Source: Luteimonas rhizosphaerae (GTDB lineage: Bacteria; Pseudomonadota; Gammaproteobacteria; Xanthomonadales; Xanthomonadaceae). From it: DNA of 64,000 nt. Within the stretch, counting starts at the first letter, position 1, and the number at the start of each line of letters is the position of its first letter. The DNA is taken from the NCBI RefSeq assembly GCF_002849595.1, contig NZ_NRQR01000012.1:143328-207327 (forward strand). The letters are read 5' to 3'. Positions 1 to 17,258 of the stretch are shown one piece after another. The position numbers and the translations under genes were made by a program. The notes under the pieces were generated by a model. It had not been told where the DNA came from. It worked only from the letters and a program-made list of their open reading frames with translations, and did no database searches.

Positions 1-195
1 CGGCGTCGGAATGTCGATGACCCGGCGCTGCTGCTGGCTGCCCGGCGGGCAGGCGGCGCCGTTCTGGAACGTCACCGCACCACTGGCATTGGTGCAGCGA
101 TAGACCACGTTGTCGGTCTGCGCCGGGACCGGCGGCGCGAGCATCAGCAGCGCGGCGGCCAGCCCCAGGCCGCGCTGGCGCGTGCGTGGCCTCAT
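1..195 (-). CDS. DUF4124 domain secreted protein, 3' end outside window
   Basis: This is the 5' end of a gene on the minus strand; the window edge cuts it after 65 codons. The product begins with a basic, then Ala/Leu-rich signal peptide ending near AQTDN, followed by a VYRC-T-N-ASGAVTFQNG-CP segment typical of DUF4124 (a small domain with two conserved cysteines, found in exported proteins of gamma- and betaproteobacteria, function unknown). Its ATG overlaps the stop codon of the preceding DUF4124 gene in an ATGA arrangement, so the two are probably translationally coupled and related by duplication. Confidence 0.7.
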   Translation of the reverse strand, partial: MRPRTRQRGLGLAAALLMLAPPVPAQTDNVVYRCTNASGAVTFQNGAACPPGSQQQRRVIDIPTP

Positions 196-857
196 GCGCG
201 GCAGTCGTTGGCGAGGCGTGCGTTGATGCTGCGCTCCTCGCCGCGCAGGCGGTCGCGTTCGGTCGGCTGCGCGTTGAAGAACCGTCGGCGGATCTCGCTG
301 CGCCTGTCGGTCAGCAGATCGCAGACCTCGTTCTGCGGGATCGGCCGGCAATCGTCGCGGATCCAGGTGCCGGCCACGCCGGGGTAGCCACCGCGCCGCG
401 GCGGACGCGAACCGCTGCCGGCCTCGATCTGCGACGGCGGCCGCGGGCCGTCGCCGGTGCCACGCCGCACCGGTGCATAGCCGTAGCCCCGGGTCCACAG
501 CGGCACCCAGCGCGGATTGCCGGCGTCGGAATCGCTGGTGTAGCTGTCGCCGTCCGGCGTCACGCAGCGGTACATCGGCAGCGGTGCCTGGAGCACGATG
601 ACCTGCGGCGCGGGCGCCTCGACAATGGCAGCGGTCGGCGCGGCGGGCGGTGCGGGCGGCGGCGGGCCGTCGACGGGCCGCAGCATCGTGCGTTCCCGCT
701 GGGTTTCCCCGTCACTGCACGGCGTGTCCTGCAGGGCGATGCGGCCTTGTCCGTCGGTGCAGCGGTAGACGGTGACGCCGTCCTCCGCGCTCGCCGACGT
801 CGAGGCCAGGGTCAGCATCCATGCGAGCAGCAGGGTCGATATCCGGGGAGCGTCCAT
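192..857 (-). CDS. DUF4124 domain-containing periplasmic/secreted protein
   Basis: The product is 221 aa with a signal peptide at residues 1-24 (cleavage near ASA-ED). A DUF4124-type segment follows at about residues 29-60 (VYRCTDGQGRIALQDTPC), then a Pro/Ala-rich linker. A second Cys-containing stretch (PMYRCVTPDGDSYTSD, about residues 94-110) looks like a degenerate repeat of the same domain. The C-terminal third is charged, with a pair of cysteines (DDCRPIPQNEVCDLL) and a final Cys. The function is unknown; export and disulfide bonding are inferred from the signal peptide and the even spacing of Cys. It is the first gene of a two-gene unit with the overlapping partial DUF4124 gene. A -10-like CATGAT lies only 6 nt before the ATG. 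Confidence 0.72.
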   Translation of the reverse strand: MDAPRISTLLLAWMLTLASTSASAEDGVTVYRCTDGQGRIALQDTPCSDGETQRERTMLRPVDGPPPPAPPAAPTAAIVEAPAPQVIVLQAPLPMYRCVTPDGDSYTSDSDAGNPRWVPLWTRGYGYAPVRRGTGDGPRPPSQIEAGSGSRPPRRGGYPGVAGTWIRDDCRPIPQNEVCDLLTDRRSEIRRRFFNAQPTERDRLRGEERSINARLANDCRA

Positions 858-863
858 GGGCCC

Positions 864-869
864 ATCATG
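864..869 (-). promoter_or_regulatory. candidate -10 hexamer (CATGAT), leaderless spacing
   Basis: CATGAT is followed by six G/C bases and then the ATG at 857. Transcription would start at or within a base or two of the start codon. The hexamer matches TATAAT at four positions and no clear -35 is visible. It is one of seven similar cases in the window. Confidence 0.3.
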
Positions 870-1075
870 CGACGAGCGGCGGGCCGGTTAAACCCTCGCG
901 GTCGCCCGGATCGCGGGACATTCAGGCGATGGCAGCGCGGCCCGGGCGCCCGAAGGGCCGCGAGACGCACACGGCGACGCCGGATGGAGCGGGCGCGGGC
1001 CAGACCCGGCACACGACCCTGCCGCGCGCAGCGGTCCAGGCGTGACCTGTGGCGGCGTCCGCGCCGGCAGCCGGT

Positions 1076-7139
<6,064 letters not shown>

Positions 7140-7328
7140 TCGTCGTCACGTCGTCGGAAGGGGGACCAGCGCGGGAATCGGAGCGCCATGGTCCATATCG
7201 CGACAACGCATCCACGCCGGCCGTCGAATAGAGCATAGATTGTGCGGTGCGACAACCAGCCGCGAGCGGCGTTTTCGTTGCACTTGCAACCGCAATGCGA
7301 GCGGATCGCGGCAGGATGCCGAACGTGC

Positions 7329-7901
7329 TCAGGCGCGCAGGATCGTCCCGGTCGCGGCGTCCCGGATCGTGGACGGCTGCCGCCGTCCGCCGGTGTCGCC
7401 GGTGAGCACGCCGTCGATCTCGGTCAGCAGCGCGGGATCGAGCGTGTCGTACGACACCGCGGCCGGCGCGCCGGCGCGGTTGGCGCTGGTCGACACCAGC
7501 GGCCCGTGGAAGGCGGCGCAGAGGCGGACGACGTCGGCCTGCGCCGTGACCCGGACCGCGACGCTGTCGTGCGCGCCGGTGATCCACGCCGGCACGTGCG
7601 ACCGCGCGGGCACGATCCAGGTGTTCGGGCCCGGCCACGAGGCCTGCACGGCGGCGCGGCGACTCGGATCGAGCCGGGACCAGTCGGCCACGAGTTCCAG
7701 CTGGGCGACGTCGCCGGCGATCAGGATCACGCCCTTGTCGACTGGGCGCTGCTTGATCGCGAGCAGCCGCAGCACCGCGTCGCGGTTCGCGGGATCGCAG
7801 CCCAGGCCCCAGACGCCTTCGGTCGGATAGGCGAGGATGCCGCCGCGCGCCACGAGCGTGGCGGCGGCGGCGATGTCGAGGCGCGATGGCGAAGCCGGCA
7901 T
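7329..7901 (-). CDS. tsaC: threonylcarbamoyl-AMP synthase (TsaC/YrdC family)
   Basis: The 190-aa protein belongs to the YrdC/TsaC family, which makes threonylcarbamoyl-AMP from threonine, bicarbonate and ATP for the t6A37 modification of ANN-decoding tRNAs. Family signatures are PTEGVWGLGCDP near residues 26-37, the IKQRP basic motif that binds nucleotide, WPGPNTWIVPA, and VSTSANRAGAP. The length matches E. coli TsaC (190 aa) and lacks the C-terminal Sua5 domain. It lies 19 bp downstream of topA on the same strand, so it is probably co-transcribed; the smg-topA-tsaC neighbourhood is conserved in gammaproteobacteria. Confidence 0.94.
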   Translation of the reverse strand: MPASPSRLDIAAAATLVARGGILAYPTEGVWGLGCDPANRDAVLRLLAIKQRPVDKGVILIAGDVAQLELVADWSRLDPSRRAAVQASWPGPNTWIVPARSHVPAWITGAHDSVAVRVTAQADVVRLCAAFHGPLVSTSANRAGAPAAVSYDTLDPALLTEIDGVLTGDTGGRRQPSTIRDAATGTILRA

Positions 7902-7920
7902 GGCGGACGCGACGCCGGCG

Positions 7921-10479
<2,559 letters not shown>

Positions 10480-10542
10480 GGTTTCGAAACATCCGGGTGC
10501 GTCGGGGGGACGGACGCACCGCAAAAAAGGTGAAGATGACGA

Positions 10543-10565
10543 CGCCCGGGGACAGGCCCCGGGCG
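10543..10565 (-). other. strong GC hairpin between the RDD gene and topA
   Basis: A 9-bp perfect stem (CGCCCGGGG paired with CCCCGGGCG) encloses a 5-nt loop. It lies downstream of the broken RDD gene and upstream of topA. A run of six T on the minus strand occurs about 14 nt after the stem, too far for a typical intrinsic terminator. If the TATAAA at 10576-10581 is the topA -10, the hairpin would form at the extreme 5' end of the topA mRNA. Confidence 0.45.
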
Positions 10566-10575
10566 GTCAGTTGCT

Positions 10576-10581
10576 TTTATA
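10576..10581 (-). promoter_or_regulatory. candidate topA -10 (TATAAA)
   Basis: TATAAA on the minus strand lies about 97 nt before the topA ATG, in a short AT-rich stretch. A perfect TTGACA occurs at 10605-10610, but the 23-bp spacing is too long for a standard sigma-70 promoter, so the pairing is doubtful. The -10 alone is the supported part. Confidence 0.4.
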
Positions 10582-10629
10582 GTGGAATCACGGGCGGGGT
10601 GGCGTGTCAAGCGCCGGCATGGCTGCCAG

Positions 10630-11542
10630 TCAGGAAGAGCCCGCGATTCCGAGCACTGCCAGCAGGGCCAACAGGCCCAGCGCGCCCAGGCTGCCCGTCA
10701 GCACGAGCACCACCACCGTGACCGTACCCAGTTCGCGGCGCTGCAGTTGCGGCTGGTCCGTGAAGGCCCAGCGGTCGACCACCAACGTGTCGCAGATCAT
10801 GTCGTGCAGGGCCTGCTGGCGTCGGGTGAATCCGGCCATCAGGAAACCGATCATCAGGATCAGGGTGCTGGGGATGGTCGCGAGATAGCGGCCGACGCCC
10901 CGCAGGAACGAGATCCGTTCGCCGTCGAGGCGGACGACCTTGATGCCGACGGCCATCTTGCCGGGCGTCGCCATCGCATAGGCGGCATGGAACCAGGCGA
11001 AGTAGAGCACCGAAAACACCAGCGAGACCGCGTTGACGACCTGTTGCCTGAGCCAGAAGCCGCGACCGAAGCCGCCGACGCCCAACAGTTCATAGATGAA
11101 ACCGCCGACGATCGCGGTGGCGATGCCGAGAATGACGACGTCGATGGCATAGGCCGCGAGGCGCTTGCGGAAGCCGGCCAGCACCACGTCATCGCCGCGG
11201 GCGATGGCGCCGGGCGAGGCCACGGGGGCCATCGGCGGCGCATAGGGCGATCCCGCGATCCGGCGGCGGTGGTGGCGACCGGGCTCCAGCTCGCGTCCGC
11301 CTCGGCGCTCGTGGCCCCGGTAGCAGTCGGAGCCACCGGTTCAAGTGCCCACGCGTCGATGCCGGGCGATGTTGCGACACCCAGCTCGGACGCCAGCGCG
11401 CGGGCAGCCAGCCGGCGAGGCCGTCGCGCCAGACCAGGGTGGCATCGCCGACGATCCCTTCCTCGCGGAGTTGCAGCAGCGCGCGCTGCGTGACGGGGCC
11501 GTGGCGTGTGTTGCGCGCGTCGGTGTAGTACCAGTGGTTCAT
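10630..11542 (-). pseudogene. GYF_2-RDD membrane protein gene with two frameshifts
   Basis: Three reading frames in succession encode parts of one protein homologous to the intact gene just upstream. Frame one starts at 11542 (MNHWYYTDARNTRHGPV) and gives a GYF_2/DUF4339 domain up to GLAGWLPA. Frame two continues from about 11396 with LASELGVATSPGID through a Ser/Ala-rich linker. Frame three from about 11250 gives SPYAPPM and the RDD domain with several membrane helices. Each switch needs one extra base, and both fall beside G runs (about 11396-11403 and 11252-11254). With two bases restored the gene would encode 304 aa, against 311 aa for its paralog. This is either a recent pseudogene or homopolymer sequencing error. 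RDD proteins are polytopic membrane proteins of mostly unknown role. Confidence 0.8.
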
Positions 11543-11593
11543 CGGTGGACGTCCTTGTCGAGTGATGGGTTCGGGCGGGTGCGACGGGTGGGG

Positions 11594-12529
11594 TCAGAAC
11601 GACGCGGCGATGCCGGCCAGGATCACCAGGCCGACGCCCAGCAGCATCAGCACCGCCCAGATCACCAGGATGACGGTCGCGACCGTGCCCAGCCCGCGTT
11701 CCTGCCGCTCCGGAAAGCCGGTGTAGGCCCACTGGTCGACGACGTAGGTGCTGGCGACCAGATCGTGCAGGCCCTGCTTGCGCCGGGTGAAGAGCGCGAC
11801 GAGATAGCCGATGTAGAGCGTCAGGTAGTTCAGCAGGTGCGACGCCCAGCGGCCCAGGGCGTGGCCGCGCGACAGGCGCGAGCCGTCCAGCGCCGCGACC
11901 TTGATCCCGACCGCCAGCTTGCCCAGCGTCGCCTGCCGCGCCGAGGATTCCATCGACACGTAATACAGGCCGCTGATCACCGGATAGCCCAGGTAGACGG
12001 CGGCCATGAGGCCGAAGACCGCGCCGCCGAACTGCGACGGGTCGCCGCTCGACATCGCCGAGAACATGCCCGAAAGGCCGAACACCATCATCACCGCGAA
12101 GATCAGCGCGTAATAGACGACGGTGATCAGCACCGCATCGATGAACAGTGCCGCCGCGCGCTTCAGGAATCCCGCGTCGACGACCTCGCCGCCGTGCGTG
12201 ACCTGCGCCGCCGCGACGACCGGCGCGACGGGCGGGGCATAGGGCGACGTCGCGGCCGGCGTGTCGCGATCGATAGCGGGGTGCCAGCCGGTGCCGGAAT
12301 CCGGGTGGGCCGCCGTCGGTCCGGCTGCGTCCGGTCTCCAGGCGGCGGCGGCAGACGTGGCGTCGAGCTCCGCCGCCAGGTCGGCCAGCGGCCGCCACCC
12401 GGGCAGGCCGTCGCGCCACAGCAGCGTCGATGCGTGGATCCGGCCCTCCTGCCGGAGCGCCAGCAGCGCGGCGGTCGTCACGGGGCCGTGCTGCGTGTGG
12501 GTGGCGTCGGCGTAGTACCAGTCGGTCAT
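11594..12529 (-). CDS. GYF_2 and RDD domain membrane protein
   Basis: The 311-aa product starts MTDWYYADATHTQHGPV, a GYF_2 (DUF4339) domain of about 50 residues with the W-Y-Y, G-P-V and L-W-R-D-G-L-P-G-W landmarks. A Pro/Ala-rich linker of about 70 residues follows. The RDD domain begins near residue 120 (GFLKRAAALFIDAVLI), with hydrophobic helices, the QATLGKLAVGIKV motif, and RRKQGLHDLVASTYVVDQW. A final C-terminal transmembrane helix ends the protein. The function is unknown; RDD proteins have been proposed as transporters, and GYF_2 domains may bind peptides. It lies 51 bp upstream of its broken paralog on the same strand, a tandem duplication inserted between smg and topA. The ATG at 12529 is the first start in front of the GYF_2 domain. 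Confidence 0.85.
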   Translation of the reverse strand: MTDWYYADATHTQHGPVTTAALLALRQEGRIHASTLLWRDGLPGWRPLADLAAELDATSAAAAWRPDAAGPTAAHPDSGTGWHPAIDRDTPAATSPYAPPVAPVVAAAQVTHGGEVVDAGFLKRAAALFIDAVLITVVYYALIFAVMMVFGLSGMFSAMSSGDPSQFGGAVFGLMAAVYLGYPVISGLYYVSMESSARQATLGKLAVGIKVAALDGSRLSRGHALGRWASHLLNYLTLYIGYLVALFTRRKQGLHDLVASTYVVDQWAYTGFPERQERGLGTVATVILVIWAVLMLLGVGLVILAGIAASF

Positions 12530-12751
12530 CGAGATAATCCTTTGGGCGTGTGCGTGGTGCGGATCGGGCAGGGCGGCAGCAGGCAACATGCGATCCCTGA
12601 GGTCGTGCCGCCGGCGCGCCCACGGCCCGCCGGCATCGGCGGGCGACGGTGGTTGCAGGACGGCGATGCGCGATTCCCCGGCCGGCATCGTAGCGCGCGA
12701 CCCGGTCGCCGCCCATCGGCGCATGCCGGAACTACGTGACACGCGCGCATG

Positions 12752-12774
12752 AAAAAGGCGCCGCGAACGGCGCC
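12752..12774 (-). terminator. rho-independent terminator after smg
   Basis: On the minus strand GGCGCCG-TTCG-CGGCGCC is followed by TTTTTC. It sits 18 nt after the smg stop, so it ends the LysM-dprA-smg transcript and separates it from the RDD genes. Confidence 0.8.
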
Positions 12775-12791
12775 TCCATCGACCCGCCGGT

Positions 12792-13234
12792 TCAGTGCAC
12801 CGGTTCGGGCTCGTCGACGAACATCTGCGTTTCCATCCACGCATACGCCGCTTCGCTGCCGGGCTGGTTGAACAGCACCATCAGCACGACCCACTTCAGG
12901 TCGTCGAGGTCCAGCTCGTCCTGGTCCAGCGCCATGACCCGGTCGAGCACCAGCTCGCGCTGGTCGTGGTCGAGCACGCCGTGCTGTTCGAGGAACAGCA
13001 GGAAACCCCGGCACTCGACGTCCAGTCGGTCGAGTTCCGGCCCGTGGTAGACGCGGGTCGGGCCGTTCGCACGCACCACCGAGGCGGCCGGGCGCTGGTC
13101 GGCCAGGGCATCGAGCCAGTCGAAGGCCTTGTTGATCTCCGCCGGGCTGAAACCCGCCTGGAGCAGGCCGTTCTGGAGCGAGTCGCGGTCGCGGACGAGG
13201 TCCGCAGCTTCGCATCCAGGATGCTTTCTTTCAT
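12792..13234 (-). pseudogene. smg: Smg family protein (DUF494), disrupted by a ~31-nt deletion
   Basis: Smg is a conserved gammaproteobacterial protein of about 157 aa encoded beside dprA. Here the start ATG at 13234 gives MKESILD in one frame. The rest of the protein, from [18 protein letters not shown] to the C-terminal [18 protein letters not shown] and the stop at 12792, is in another frame. The conserved VLLYLFEHYF-like helix that should join them is missing. The span is 443 nt; adding 31 nt restores the frame and exactly 157 codons plus stop, the E. coli Smg length. A longer open frame starting at 13313 covers the C-terminal part but overlaps dprA and lacks the family N-terminus. The lesion is either a true deletion or an assembly error. 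Confidence 0.82.
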
Positions 13235-13266
13235 TTCCCCCGGCCTGCGCCCTTGGGCGCGTTGTG

Positions 13267-14427
13267 TCAGGACTTTCGGGAATACCGACCGTGTGCGGCT
13301 TCGACACGTCCATCCAGCTCCATGGACAGCAGCATGGCCGACGCGCCGGCGACCGTCAATCCACTCCGTTCGACCAGTTCATCCATACCCGTTGGGTCGT
13401 GACCCAGTGCGGTCCACAAGCGGTGGTAGTCGGGGTCGGCGCCGAAATCGGGTGCGACGGACGCCGGAGACGGGACATTCCCTCTCGTGCGGACCTCCTG
13501 GATGGGGGCATCGAGGCGCCGGCGCAAGGCGGCCGCCAGGTCGGCCGCGACCGGCGCGAGCGCGCTGACGACCTCGTCCGGCGTCTCGACGAGCATCGCC
13601 CCGTCGCGCAGCAGGCGATGGCAGCCGCGCGCCATCGGGTTGTGGATCGAGCCGGGCAGGGCGAACACCTCGCGCCCGGCATCCGCGGCCAGGCGCGCGG
13701 TGATCAGCGCGCCGGAGCGGTGCGCGGCCTCGACCACCAGGGTGCCGAGGGCGAGGCCGGCGATGATCCGGTTGCGGCTCGGGAAGTGTTCCTTGCGCGC
13801 GTCGGTGCCCGGTGGGTACTCACTGACCACCGCGCCAGCCGCGGCGATACGTGCGTGCAGTTCGGTGTTGGCGCGCGGATAGGGCTGGTCGATGCCGCTG
13901 CCCAGCACCGCGAGTGTCGCGCCGCCGGCGGCCAGGGCTGCGGTGTGCGCCGCCGTGTCGATGCCGCTGGCCAGCCCGCTGGTCACTGCGAACCCGCTGG
14001 CGACGAAGCGGCGGGAAAACGCGGCGGCGTTGTCGCGGCCGCCCGCGGTCGGGGCGCGGCTGCCGACGACCGCGACCGAGGGATGCCACAGCAGCGTCGG
14101 ATCGCCGGCGACGAACAGCGCCAGCGGCGGGTTGGCGATGCGACGCAGCAGCGCGGGGTAATCGGCATCGTGCCAGCCGATCAGGTGGCGCCCCGGCCCG
14201 GCGTCGAGCCAGCGGCGTGAGGCGTCGACGGCCTCCGCGGGCGTCTGCAGCGCGGCGATCTGCCGGGTGTCGAGTCCGGCGGCGCGCCAGGTCGCTGCGC
14301 CCGCGTCGAGCACCCGTGCGGGCGGCGTGCCGCCGGCGAGCAGGGCGCGGCGCGGGGCCGATGCGCCGCCGGCGTGGACGAGCCGCAACAGCGCATCGGT
14401 ATCGAGGTCGGGATTGGCGTCGGTCAT
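13267..14427 (-). CDS. dprA: DNA processing protein DprA
   Basis: The 386-aa DprA loads RecA on incoming single-stranded DNA during natural transformation. An N-terminal SAM-like region precedes the Rossmann-like DNA-binding domain (about residues 90-310). That domain contains [44 protein letters not shown] and [14 protein letters not shown]-terminal winged-helix DML1-like domain ([20 protein letters not shown]) follows. The length and all motifs agree with the family and the frame is intact. It is followed by smg after 32 bp. A TAGGCT hexamer 6 nt before the ATG suggests a leaderless transcript. Confidence 0.95.
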   Translation of the reverse strand: MTDANPDLDTDALLRLVHAGGASAPRRALLAGGTPPARVLDAGAATWRAAGLDTRQIAALQTPAEAVDASRRWLDAGPGRHLIGWHDADYPALLRRIANPPLALFVAGDPTLLWHPSVAVVGSRAPTAGGRDNAAAFSRRFVASGFAVTSGLASGIDTAAHTAALAAGGATLAVLGSGIDQPYPRANTELHARIAAAGAVVSEYPPGTDARKEHFPSRNRIIAGLALGTLVVEAAHRSGALITARLAADAGREVFALPGSIHNPMARGCHRLLRDGAMLVETPDEVVSALAPVAADLAAALRRRLDAPIQEVRTRGNVPSPASVAPDFGADPDYHRLWTALGHDPTGMDELVERSGLTVAGASAMLLSMELDGRVEAAHGRYSRKS

Positions 14428-14433
14428 GCGACC

Positions 14434-14439
14434 AGCCTA
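14434..14439 (-). promoter_or_regulatory. candidate dprA -10 (TAGGCT), leaderless spacing
   Basis: TAGGCT-GGTCGC-ATG on the minus strand puts the expected transcription start at the dprA start codon. There is no Shine-Dalgarno-like sequence in the 6-nt gap. Confidence 0.35.
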
Positions 14440-14452
14440 GGCCGCAGACGAC

Positions 14453-14474
14453 GACGGCACCCGAAGGTGCCGTC
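14453..14474 (-). terminator. possible terminator between the LysM gene and dprA
   Basis: A 9-bp stem GACGGCACC/GGTGCCGTC with a 4-nt loop lies 31 nt downstream of the LysM gene stop. There is no good T run, only a TCGTCGTCT tail, so termination would be weak or partial. Confidence 0.45.
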
Positions 14475-14505
14475 GCGAAACGCCGTCAGGAAACGCCCTG
14501 GCGCT

Positions 14506-15663
14506 TTACTGGGTGGCGTCCGGGTGCTTGAGCCGGTAACCGACCTGGGACGGCTTGTGGCCTTCCATGATCAGCGCGTAGCTGACGTGGTCGAACGTGC
14601 GGAACACCATCGCGTGCGCGGCCTGCTCGTCGGGCATGCGGTAGCGACGGCTGCCGGGGTTCGGGGAATCGTCGATGCGCGAGGTGTTGGGATGCAGCAC
14701 GCGGTCGACGGTGTTGGAACCGCTGCGCCAGACCGAGAACACCGTGCCGTTGTCGACGCCCTGCTGGTAGCCGGCCGAGATCGCGATGACGTCGCGCGGC
14801 CCGCCCGTGATCAGCGTGTCGGCGACCGCGAGCACGCGCGGTTCGGCGGCAAGCGCATCGGCGCTCGGCGGATGCGGGAAGAACTGCAGGTCGTAGGGCT
14901 GCGGGTTGACCGGCACCAGACGATCGCCGACACGTGCTTCGAAGCCGTTGTCGTCCAGCGCGAGCGTGGCCGTGTCGCTCTCGGCGGTCGGCGCGTGCAC
15001 CACCGTGCCGACGCCCATGCGCACCATCTCGAAGCCCAGGAACGCGTCCTGGCCGTTCTCGCGCGGCTGGGTCTGGCGCCACAGGTTGCTCTCGCCGGGA
15101 ATGCGCTTGCCGCGGAAATCCAGGTCGCGCGAGCGGCGGGCGCCGTAGAACTCGGTCGCCGCGCGCAGCACCGCGTAACGCTGGCCGGGCTGGGCGCCGT
15201 CGAGGCCGGTCACGTAGATGTTGCGATCGACGCTGCCGCGCATGCGCGCGTCCTCGTACCCCTGGACGTAAGGCAGCTGCTCGAAATCGAACACGATGCT
15301 GCGGTCCTTGAGGAACGGCTCGATGTCCGCCAGCGAGATCGCGTTGATCGGCGCCACGGCTTCCGGACGCGGACCCGGCTGCAGCGTCACCCGGTTGAGA
15401 TACGCCAGGCTGATGATGTCGCCCGGGTAGATCAGGTGCGGGTTCGCGATCTGCGGGTTGGCCTGCCAGATCTCCGGCCACAGCCACGGCTTGTCGAGGA
15501 ACCGGCCTGCGATATCCCACAGCGTGTCGCCGCGGACCACTACATACGTATCCGGATGATCGCCGCGCATCCCCTGCGCGGCGGCAAACGTCGTGACGGT
15601 CAGCAACGCCACGGCGGATGCCGTGCGAAGCGACCGGGAAAGGCGCTGAAGCATGCCGGCCAT
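14506..15663 (-). CDS. LysM peptidoglycan-binding domain protein, secreted
   Basis: The 385-aa product has a signal peptide at residues 1-29 (ending FAAAQ). A single LysM domain follows at about residues 40-86 (YVVVRGDTLWDIAGRFLDKPWLWPEIWQANP in outline, ending YPGDIISL). The remaining 300 residues form a conserved but uncharacterised beta-rich region. The gene upstream of dprA in xanthomonads and many other gammaproteobacteria is a protein of this type. It presumably binds cell-wall glycan in the periplasm; the partner is unknown. It is divergent from def, with a 137-bp shared promoter region. Confidence 0.9.
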   Translation of the reverse strand: MAGMLQRLSRSLRTASAVALLTVTTFAAAQGMRGDHPDTYVVVRGDTLWDIAGRFLDKPWLWPEIWQANPQIANPHLIYPGDIISLAYLNRVTLQPGPRPEAVAPINAISLADIEPFLKDRSIVFDFEQLPYVQGYEDARMRGSVDRNIYVTGLDGAQPGQRYAVLRAATEFYGARRSRDLDFRGKRIPGESNLWRQTQPRENGQDAFLGFEMVRMGVGTVVHAPTAESDTATLALDDNGFEARVGDRLVPVNPQPYDLQFFPHPPSADALAAEPRVLAVADTLITGGPRDVIAISAGYQQGVDNGTVFSVWRSGSNTVDRVLHPNTSRIDDSPNPGSRRYRMPDEQAAHAMVFRTFDHVSYALIMEGHKPSQVGYRLKHPDATQ

Positions 15664-15705
15664 TACCGCTCCCCTAATTTAGATGTCATCCCCTTGCAGC
15701 GCCGC

Positions 15706-15711
15706 AATATA
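15706..15711 (-). promoter_or_regulatory. candidate -10 (TATATT) of the LysM gene
   Basis: TATATT on the minus strand lies 42 nt before the LysM ATG in the divergent LysM/def region. A TTGCGT occurs 19 bp upstream as a weak -35. A GGGGAG Shine-Dalgarno-like sequence precedes the start codon. Confidence 0.5.
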
Positions 15712-15749
15712 GCCTGAAACCATCGCGCGGACGCAAGTCGTGCTGCCGT

Positions 15750-15755
15750 TACAAT
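15750..15755 (+). promoter_or_regulatory. def: candidate -10 (TACAAT) of def-fmt-rsmB
   Basis: TACAAT lies 45 nt upstream of the def ATG at 15801, followed by G/C-rich sequence. No convincing -35 is visible. Confidence 0.45.
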
Positions 15756-15800
15756 GGCAAGTCTCGCCCGCGGCTGTGACCGCCTTTGCGTTTCGACCCC

Positions 15801-16316
15801 ATGGCCCTGCTTCCGATCCTCGAATATCCCCATCCCCGCCTGCGCAAGATCGCGGCGCCCGTCGTCGGCGATGCGATCGCCGATCCGGCGTTCCAGCGTC
15901 TGCTCGACGACATGTTCCAGACCATGTACGAGGCCCCCGGCATCGGCCTGGCCGCGACCCAGGTCGACACCCATTCGCGCTTCATGGTCATCGACGTGAC
16001 CGAAGGCCGCGAACAGCCGCTGGTCTTCATCAACCCGACCCTGCGCGACGCCTCGAAGGATCTGCGCGTCCACACCGAAGGCTGCCTGTCGATTCCCGGC
16101 ATCTTCGCCGACGTCACGCGCGCCGACGGCGTGGTGGTCGAGGCCCTCGACCGCCACGGCAGGCCGTTCGAGATGACGGTCGACGGGCTGCTGGCCACCT
16201 GTGTGCAGCACGAGCTCGACCACCTGGACGGCAAGCTGTTCATCGATTACCTGTCGCCGCTGAAGCGCGACCGGGCCCTGAAGAAGCTCGAAAAACTGCG
16301 CAAGCAGGACGACTGA
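15801..16316 (+). CDS. def: peptide deformylase
   Basis: The 171-aa metalloenzyme removes the formyl group from nascent N-terminal Met. The three family motifs are complete: GIGLAATQ (residues 47-54), EGCLSIP (93-99, metal ligand C95) and QHELDHLDG (136-144, ligands H137 and H141 with catalytic E138). I prefer the ATG at 15801 ([10 protein letters not shown]) over an upstream TTG five codons earlier because family members begin here. It is the first gene of def-fmt-rsmB and is divergent from the LysM gene. Confidence 0.96.
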   Translation: MALLPILEYPHPRLRKIAAPVVGDAIADPAFQRLLDDMFQTMYEAPGIGLAATQVDTHSRFMVIDVTEGREQPLVFINPTLRDASKDLRVHTEGCLSIPGIFADVTRADGVVVEALDRHGRPFEMTVDGLLATCVQHELDHLDGKLFIDYLSPLKRDRALKKLEKLRKQDD

Positions 16317-16319
16317 CCG

Positions 16320-17258
16320 GTGTCGCTGCGCATCGTATTCGCCGGCACGCCGGATTTCGCCGTGCCCGCGCTGCAGGCCGCCGACGCACGGCGCGAAGTC
16401 GTCGCCGTCTACACCCAGCCCGATCGTCCCGCGGGCCGCGGCCGCGTGCTGACGCCGTCGCCGGTCAAGCGCGAGGCGCTGGATCGCGGCCTCGTCGTGC
16501 GCCAGCCCGAGGGTCTCAAGGACGCCGAGGTCCAGGCCGCGCTGCGCGCGCTGGAGCCGGACCTGATGATCGTCGTCGCCTACGGGCTGCTGCTGCCGCA
16601 GAAGGTGCTCGACATCCCGCGCTTCGGCTGCTGGAACGTGCATGCCTCGCTGCTCCCTCGCTGGCGCGGCGCGGCGCCGATCCAGCGGGCGATCCAGGCC
16701 GGCGATGCCGAGACCGGCGTCTGCCTGATGCAGATGGAGAAGGGGCTCGACACCGGCCCGGTGCTGCTGCGGCAGACCACCCCGATCGGCCCGCAGGACA
16801 CGGGCGGCCAGCTGCACGACCGCCTGGCCGCGCTCGGCGCCCAGGTGATCACCGACGGGCTCGGGCTGCTGCGCGCGGGCATCCGCCCGGTGCCGCAGCC
16901 GCAACCGGCAGATGGTGCGACCTACGCGCGCAAGCTCGACAAGGCCGAGGCGCGGCTGGACTGGGCGCAGCCGGCCCAGCGTCTGGCCGACCAGGTGCGC
17001 GCGTTCAATCCGTGGCCGGTGGCCGAAGCCGAGATCGCCGGCGAAACGCTGCGCATCCATGGCGCGGTGGCGCTGCCGCTGGCCCACGGCCGCGCGCCGG
17101 GGACCCTGCTGTTCGCGGGTCGCGAAGGCATCGACATCGCCTGCGCCGACGGCGCGCTGCGCATCCGCACGCTGCAGCGCGCCGGCGGCAAGGCGATCAC
17201 CGCGGCCGACTACCTCAACGCGCGCGGCGACCTGCTGCGCGCGGCGGCGGGCGCCTGA
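16320..17258 (+). CDS. fmt: methionyl-tRNA formyltransferase
   Basis: The 312-aa enzyme formylates initiator Met-tRNA using 10-formyltetrahydrofolate. The N-terminal Rossmann domain starts [16 protein letters not shown], and the formyltransferase core [18 protein letters not shown] near residue 110 carries the catalytic Asn-His-Asp type site (VHASLLP and DTG). A C-terminal OB-fold domain follows from about residue 205. It starts at a GTG 3 nt after the def stop and its last base overlaps the rsmB ATG (TGATG), so the three genes form a tight operon. Confidence 0.95.
   Translation: MSLRIVFAGTPDFAVPALQAADARREVVAVYTQPDRPAGRGRVLTPSPVKREALDRGLVVRQPEGLKDAEVQAALRALEPDLMIVVAYGLLLPQKVLDIPRFGCWNVHASLLPRWRGAAPIQRAIQAGDAETGVCLMQMEKGLDTGPVLLRQTTPIGPQDTGGQLHDRLAALGAQVITDGLGLLRAGIRPVPQPQPADGATYARKLDKAEARLDWAQPAQRLADQVRAFNPWPVAEAEIAGETLRIHGAVALPLAHGRAPGTLLFAGREGIDIACADGALRIRTLQRAGGKAITAADYLNARGDLLRAAAGA

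Noticed and set aside
12792..13313. Intact 173-aa Smg starting at 13313
   Set aside because: This start overlaps dprA by about 47 nt and gives an N-terminus without family similarity, while the true MKESILD start is present in another frame.
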